NCBI GenBank assembly: GCA_019232645.1
Contig: JAFANO010000327.1
Span: forward strand, 1 to 8,822
From: Planctomycetaceae bacterium
Lineage (GTDB): Bacteria; Planctomycetota; Planctomycetia; Isosphaerales; Isosphaeraceae
Length of the DNA: 8,822 bases
Direction: 5' to 3'
In this document: positions 5,725 through 8,822 of the stretch, in pieces
Layout of the letters: each line of letters starts with the position of its first letter
Numbering within the stretch: position 1 is the first letter of the stretch
Notes under the pieces: generated by a model
The model's input: the letters and a program-made list of their open reading frames with translations, nothing else
Database searches by the model: none
Told to the model about the DNA's origin: nothing
Made by a program: the position numbers and the translations under genes

Positions 5725-8700
5725 TCATCGCGACACGGCCTCCTCGGGCCGGACGTCGAGGTCGCCGTCGGCGGTGGGGTCGGAGGTGGCCGGATCCTCG
5801 AGGGACCCGAGGTCGCCCGCGACCACGACCTCGACATCTCCCCCGGTCCCTCGACTCAGCTCGTCGGCCAGGCGCGACGCCCCGAGCTCGGGCACGATCA
5901 TCCCGAGGCCGCGGCGGCCGAGGTGGTCCTCCAGGTCGGAGACCATGCCGACGCCCGACCAGGGGCCCCAGATCATCGAGACGACCCGGCCCGGCCAGCG
6001 CCGGTCGAGCCAGATCGCCAGCTTGTTGAGGGCTTCGTTGGCGGCGGCATAGTCGGCCTGTCCGCGGTTGCCGAACCGGCCGGCCACCGACGAGAAGAAT
6101 GCGGCGAACCGCAGCGACTCGGGTGCGACCAGTCGGGCGAGCGTCAGGGCCCCTTCCACCTTGGTGCCGAGCACTCGGTCGAACGACTCGGGGGTCTTGT
6201 CGCGGAGCAGCCTGTCCTGGATCACCCCCGCGCCGTGGATCAGCCCGGCGATCGGGCCGAACCGCTCGCGCCAGCGGTCGAGGACCTGGCGCATCGCCTC
6301 GTCGTCGCGGACGTCGGCCCGCGCGTATTCGACGGTCGCCCCCGCCTCCTGGAAGATTTTGAGGTTCTCGCGGATCTCGCGCTGGCGGCGCAACGCCTGG
6401 TAGGCCCGCTCCAGTTCGGGGGGGCTGACCGGCATCCCCCCGCGCGCGAGGACCTGGTGGAGGATGGTCTTGAGTTCGGCCGGCGCGGTGACGCCGCGAG
6501 TAGCCGGTTCCTCGGACTTGGAGGGCAGCGGGCTGGTCCCGACCAGCAGGAGGGTCGGCCGCCAGCGGCGGGCCAGGTCGGCCGCGACGGCCGCCGTGAT
6601 CCCGCGCGCCCCGCCCGTGATCAGGAGCGGCTCCCCCTGGGCGAGCGCGACGCCGAGGCCCTCGGCGTCCGGCAACGCGGCCTCGACGGCGCGGAGGACC
6701 ATCCGTCGGCGCTGGACGTAGCCGACTTCCGCGCAGCCATCGCGGGCCTGGACTTCCTGGACCAGGTCCGCGGCCCGGAGTTCGACGTCGAGGAGCGGGT
6801 CGAGGTCCACGACGCGGACGCGGACCGAGCGGGGCCACTCGCGGGCGAGCGTCTTGACCAGCCCCGCGACGGCGCCATGGCCGGGGAAGAAGTCGGCGGG
6901 CACCAGGCCGGCGGTGGCGAAGCCTCCGCCCATCGCGGTCGCCGCGATCAGGCAGGCGCCGCCGCGACCTGCCGCGCGGGCCAGGTCGTCCGCCGAGGCC
7001 CGCGCCAGCAGGAACAGCCCCCGGACCTCCGGGCCCAGCCGCGACGACCAGGCCTGCGGATCGAGGCCGGCCGGGGGCATCTCCCGGAGCGGCAGCGCGT
7101 GCACGATCCCCGCCAGCGGGCCGAGTCCCCGGACGCGGTCGAGCAGCGCGGCCACCTCGGCCGGAGAGGTCAGGTCGGAGCACTCGACGGTCTCCCCCGG
7201 CCCGGCCAGGGGGGCCGACCCGTGCCCGACCCGGATCACCGGATGCCCCTTGGCGCGAAGGTCGGCGGCCACGGCACGCGCGACACCCTGGCGGTCATCG
7301 GTCACCAGGACCAGGCCCCCTGCCATCAATCCCGTCCCTCGGGGACAATGGGGCAGCGGGGCGGCGACCGCCTCGAGCGTGAGCCGGCGGACCCGCGCGT
7401 CGGGCTCGTGGCCCTGACCGCGTGCCGGTGCGGGAGGCGTCGAGGGGCCGGTGGCCGCCTCGCGCGGCCCGGTCGCGTCGACCGCCCGGGCCAGCCGATC
7501 GACGATCGCCCCGAGCGTCCGGGCCCTCGAGAGCTGGTCCATCATCTCGGAGTCGGAGCCGAACGCCGACGAGGGCAGGGCCTCGCGCAGGCTCCCCAGG
7601 ATCTCCACGCGCTTGATCGAGTCGATCCCCAGGTCGGCCTCCAGGTCGAGGTCGAGCCGGAGCATCTCGGCGGGATACCCCGTCCGCTCGCGGACGATCG
7701 CCAGGAGGCGCGCGGCCAGTTCCTCTCGGCCCAGGCGTTCGGGGGCGGATACGGGCTTCGGCGGCGCCGGCTCGACCCGCGCCGGCGGTGCCGCGGGGGC
7801 GCGACGGAGGAGATCCGGCTCTTCCTCGATGTGGAGGGGACGGGAGGGCAGGTCGGGTGCGCCTTGCCCAGTGAGGAGCGTGAGCATCGCCGTGCGTTGG
7901 ACTTCCAGGAACGCCTGCATGGTCTTCTGGAATTCTACGAACGCGCGCTCGACGCCGTCGGACGGGCCGGAGGCGGCCGAGGTGATCGGGCGGGCCCCGA
8001 GCTCGGGCAGGACCGTCCCATTCTTGTGGGGGGCGTGGGCCGTCCCGTTGCGAGACAGGGCCGGTCCCGGCGCAGGCAACGCGGGGCCGACACCGAGGCG
8101 CGCCGGCTCGGGGCCGGAGGCCGGGCGTGCCCGGCTGCCGTTGACCAGCCAGGCGGAGGGGGAGAGCGGCTCGGCGTCGGGTTCGGCCGTGAATCGGGTC
8201 GGGTCGAGCCGGCGCGCGGCGCGGCCTGCGGTCAGCCGATCGAGCCGCAGTGGCACGCCCGCGACGAGCAACCGGCCCAGCGTCATCAAGAGGCCCGGCA
8301 GGCCGCGTTGCCCCGGGGGCTCGCAGGCCACCGCCAGGTGCGGCCGGTCGCCCAGGATCGAGCCGACCATGCCGGTCAGGGCCGCGCCCGGGCCGACCTC
8401 GACGAAGATCCGGGCGCCTTCGGCGTGCATCGCCTCGACCATCTCCGCGAACCGGACCGGCCGCGTCAGGTGGTCTCCGAGCTGCGCGGCGATCGCATCG
8501 ACCTCGGCCGGATAGGGCGCGGCCGTCACGTTCGAGAAGACGGGGAGGCGCGGGGGCTTCATCCCGATCCGGGAGGCGAGCGCGGCCAGCGGTTCCCGCG
8601 CCCCGGCCACCAGCGGCGAATGGAAGGCGCAGGCGACCGGCAGGACCTGGCCCCGGACGCCGGCCCGCCGGGCCCGCTCGACCGCCTCGGCCACCGCCGC

Positions 8701-8822
8701 CCGGGTCCCCGAGATCACCGTCTGACTCGGCCCGTTCCAGTTGACGGCGGCGACGTCTCCCAGCCCTTCCAAGATCGCGGCGACCTGCTCAGGCCCGGCC
8801 ACCAGCGCGGCCATCGCACCCG
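5725..8822 (-). CDS. Type I polyketide/secondary-lipid synthase subunit, C-terminal part: AT-ACP-KR (starts beyond right edge)
   Basis: The frame is open to the window end, and the codons before the Met at 8814 read Gly-Ala, giving GAMAAL, an internal acyltransferase motif. The true start is therefore outside the window, and an upstream KS plus the rest of the AT are expected there. Numbering from codon 8814: residues 1-205 are the AT C-terminal part with catalytic His65 in CAFHSPL; 206-360 are a low-complexity linker containing a helical motif (AFLEVQRTAM, 301-310) and a Pro/Ala-rich segment; ~362-445 are one acyl carrier domain with LGIDSIKRVEIL, where Ser399 takes phosphopantetheine; ~495-705 are the non-catalytic half of a ketoreductase; and ~725-1000 are the catalytic half with TGGARGIT (NADPH binding), HGAGVIQD, Ser909, Tyr922 (DYAAAN) and Asn926. 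The ACP and KR motifs closely resemble PfaA and heterocyst glycolipid synthases, but only one ACP is present rather than a tandem row, and no DH follows the KR; the DH is on the next gene. The protein would load, carry and reduce the growing chain in the cytoplasm. Confidence 0.92.
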   Translation of the reverse strand, partial: GAMAALVAGPEQVAAILEGLGDVAAVNWNGPSQTVISGTRAAVAEAVERARRAGVRGQVLPVACAFHSPLVAGAREPLAALASRIGMKPPRLPVFSNVTAAPYPAEVDAIAAQLGDHLTRPVRFAEMVEAMHAEGARIFVEVGPGAALTGMVGSILGDRPHLAVACEPPGQRGLPGLLMTLGRLLVAGVPLRLDRLTAGRAARRLDPTRFTAEPDAEPLSPSAWLVNGSRARPASGPEPARLGVGPALPAPGPALSRNGTAHAPHKNGTVLPELGARPITSAASGPSDGVERAFVEFQKTMQAFLEVQRTAMLTLLTGQGAPDLPSRPLHIEEEPDLLRRAPAAPPARVEPAPPKPVSAPERLGREELAARLLAIVRERTGYPAEMLRLDLDLEADLGIDSIKRVEILGSLREALPSSAFGSDSEMMDQLSRARTLGAIVDRLARAVDATGPREAATGPSTPPAPARGQGHEPDARVRRLTLEAVAAPLPHCPRGTGLMAGGLVLVTDDRQGVARAVAADLRAKGHPVIRVGHGSAPLAGPGETVECSDLTSPAEVAALLDRVRGLGPLAGIVHALPLREMPPAGLDPQAWSSRLGPEVRGLFLLARASADDLARAAGRGGACLIAATAMGGGFATAGLVPADFFPGHGAVAGLVKTLAREWPRSVRVRVVDLDPLLDVELRAADLVQEVQARDGCAEVGYVQRRRMVLRAVEAALPDAEGLGVALAQGEPLLITGGARGITAAVAADLARRWRPTLLLVGTSPLPSKSEEPATRGVTAPAELKTILHQVLARGGMPVSPPELERAYQALRRQREIRENLKIFQEAGATVEYARADVRDDEAMRQVLDRWRERFGPIAGLIHGAGVIQDRLLRDKTPESFDRVLGTKVEGALTLARLVAPESLRFAAFFSSVAGRFGNRGQADYAAANEALNKLAIWLDRRWPGRVVSMIWGPWSGVGMVSDLEDHLGRRGLGMIVPELGASRLADELSRGTGGDVEVVVAGDLGSLEDPATSDPTADGDLDVRPEEAVSR

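Noticed and set aside
5660..5728. A 22-codon open frame beginning at an ATGA overlap with the first PKS stop, encoding MIRRLEIPGSLKFQIPYSRF and two more residues
   Set aside because: Most of it is the heptamer array read as protein, it has no independent support as a gene, and such peptides arise wherever these repeats occur.
8812..8814. ATG at 8814 as the true start of the first PKS subunit
   Set aside because: The frame continues upstream to the window edge, and this Met is the internal residue of the AT motif GAMAAL, so the gene is truncated by the window.

Overview
The window is very GC-rich (visibly about 70% G+C in the long genes) and every gene I can support lies on the minus strand, so transcription runs from the right edge to the left. 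The combination of a two-protein type I polyketide / secondary-lipid synthase, a four-helix-bundle (S23/IVS-type) protein, and AT-rich heptanucleotide repeats encoding peptides such as 'EISNLK' suggests a planctomycete, possibly of the Isosphaera/Singulisphaera/Paludisphaera group. That assignment is an inference from style, not from a marker gene.

Layout from right to left. (1) 8822-5725: the C-terminal ~1030 residues of a large PKS subunit that starts outside the window. It holds the end of an acyltransferase (AT), a linker with a conserved helical motif, one acyl carrier protein domain with the PUFA-synthase-type signature LGIDSIKRVEIL, and a ketoreductase. (2) 5724-5597: a 128-bp gap that contrasts sharply with its surroundings because it contains an AT-rich array of seven heptamers and a possible promoter. 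(3) 5596-641: a complete 1651-residue PKS subunit with the order ketosynthase (KS) - AT - linker helix - double-hotdog dehydratase (DH) - Sfp-type phosphopantetheinyl transferase (PPTase). (4) 644-294: a small four-helix-bundle gene whose ATG overlaps the PKS stop in an ATGA. It is cut short by an in-frame TAG, beyond which the same frame stays open to 126. (5) 107-1: the start of a probable free-standing acyl carrier protein, preceded by a good Shine-Dalgarno sequence and running off the left edge.

The genes look like one operon for an iterative, Pfa/heterocyst-glycolipid-like secondary lipid or polyketide synthase. The first subunit would supply condensation (KS outside the window), substrate loading, the carrier domain and ketoreduction. 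The second would supply dehydration and its own activating PPTase, and the small ACP could be an extra carrier or hand-off protein. No enoylreductase or thioesterase is visible here.

The most notable points are as follows. The second subunit's KS has Ser at the active-site Cys position and Ala at the catalytic Lys position while keeping both His residues, so it looks like a chain-length-factor-like or decarboxylative KS rather than a condensing one. Its AT lacks the malonyl-binding Arg. A 58-bp near-perfect palindrome containing five heptamers is translated in frame inside the four-helix-bundle gene, and a related heptamer array sits between the two PKS genes. The four-helix-bundle gene has lost a 55-residue charged tail through a single nonsense codon.
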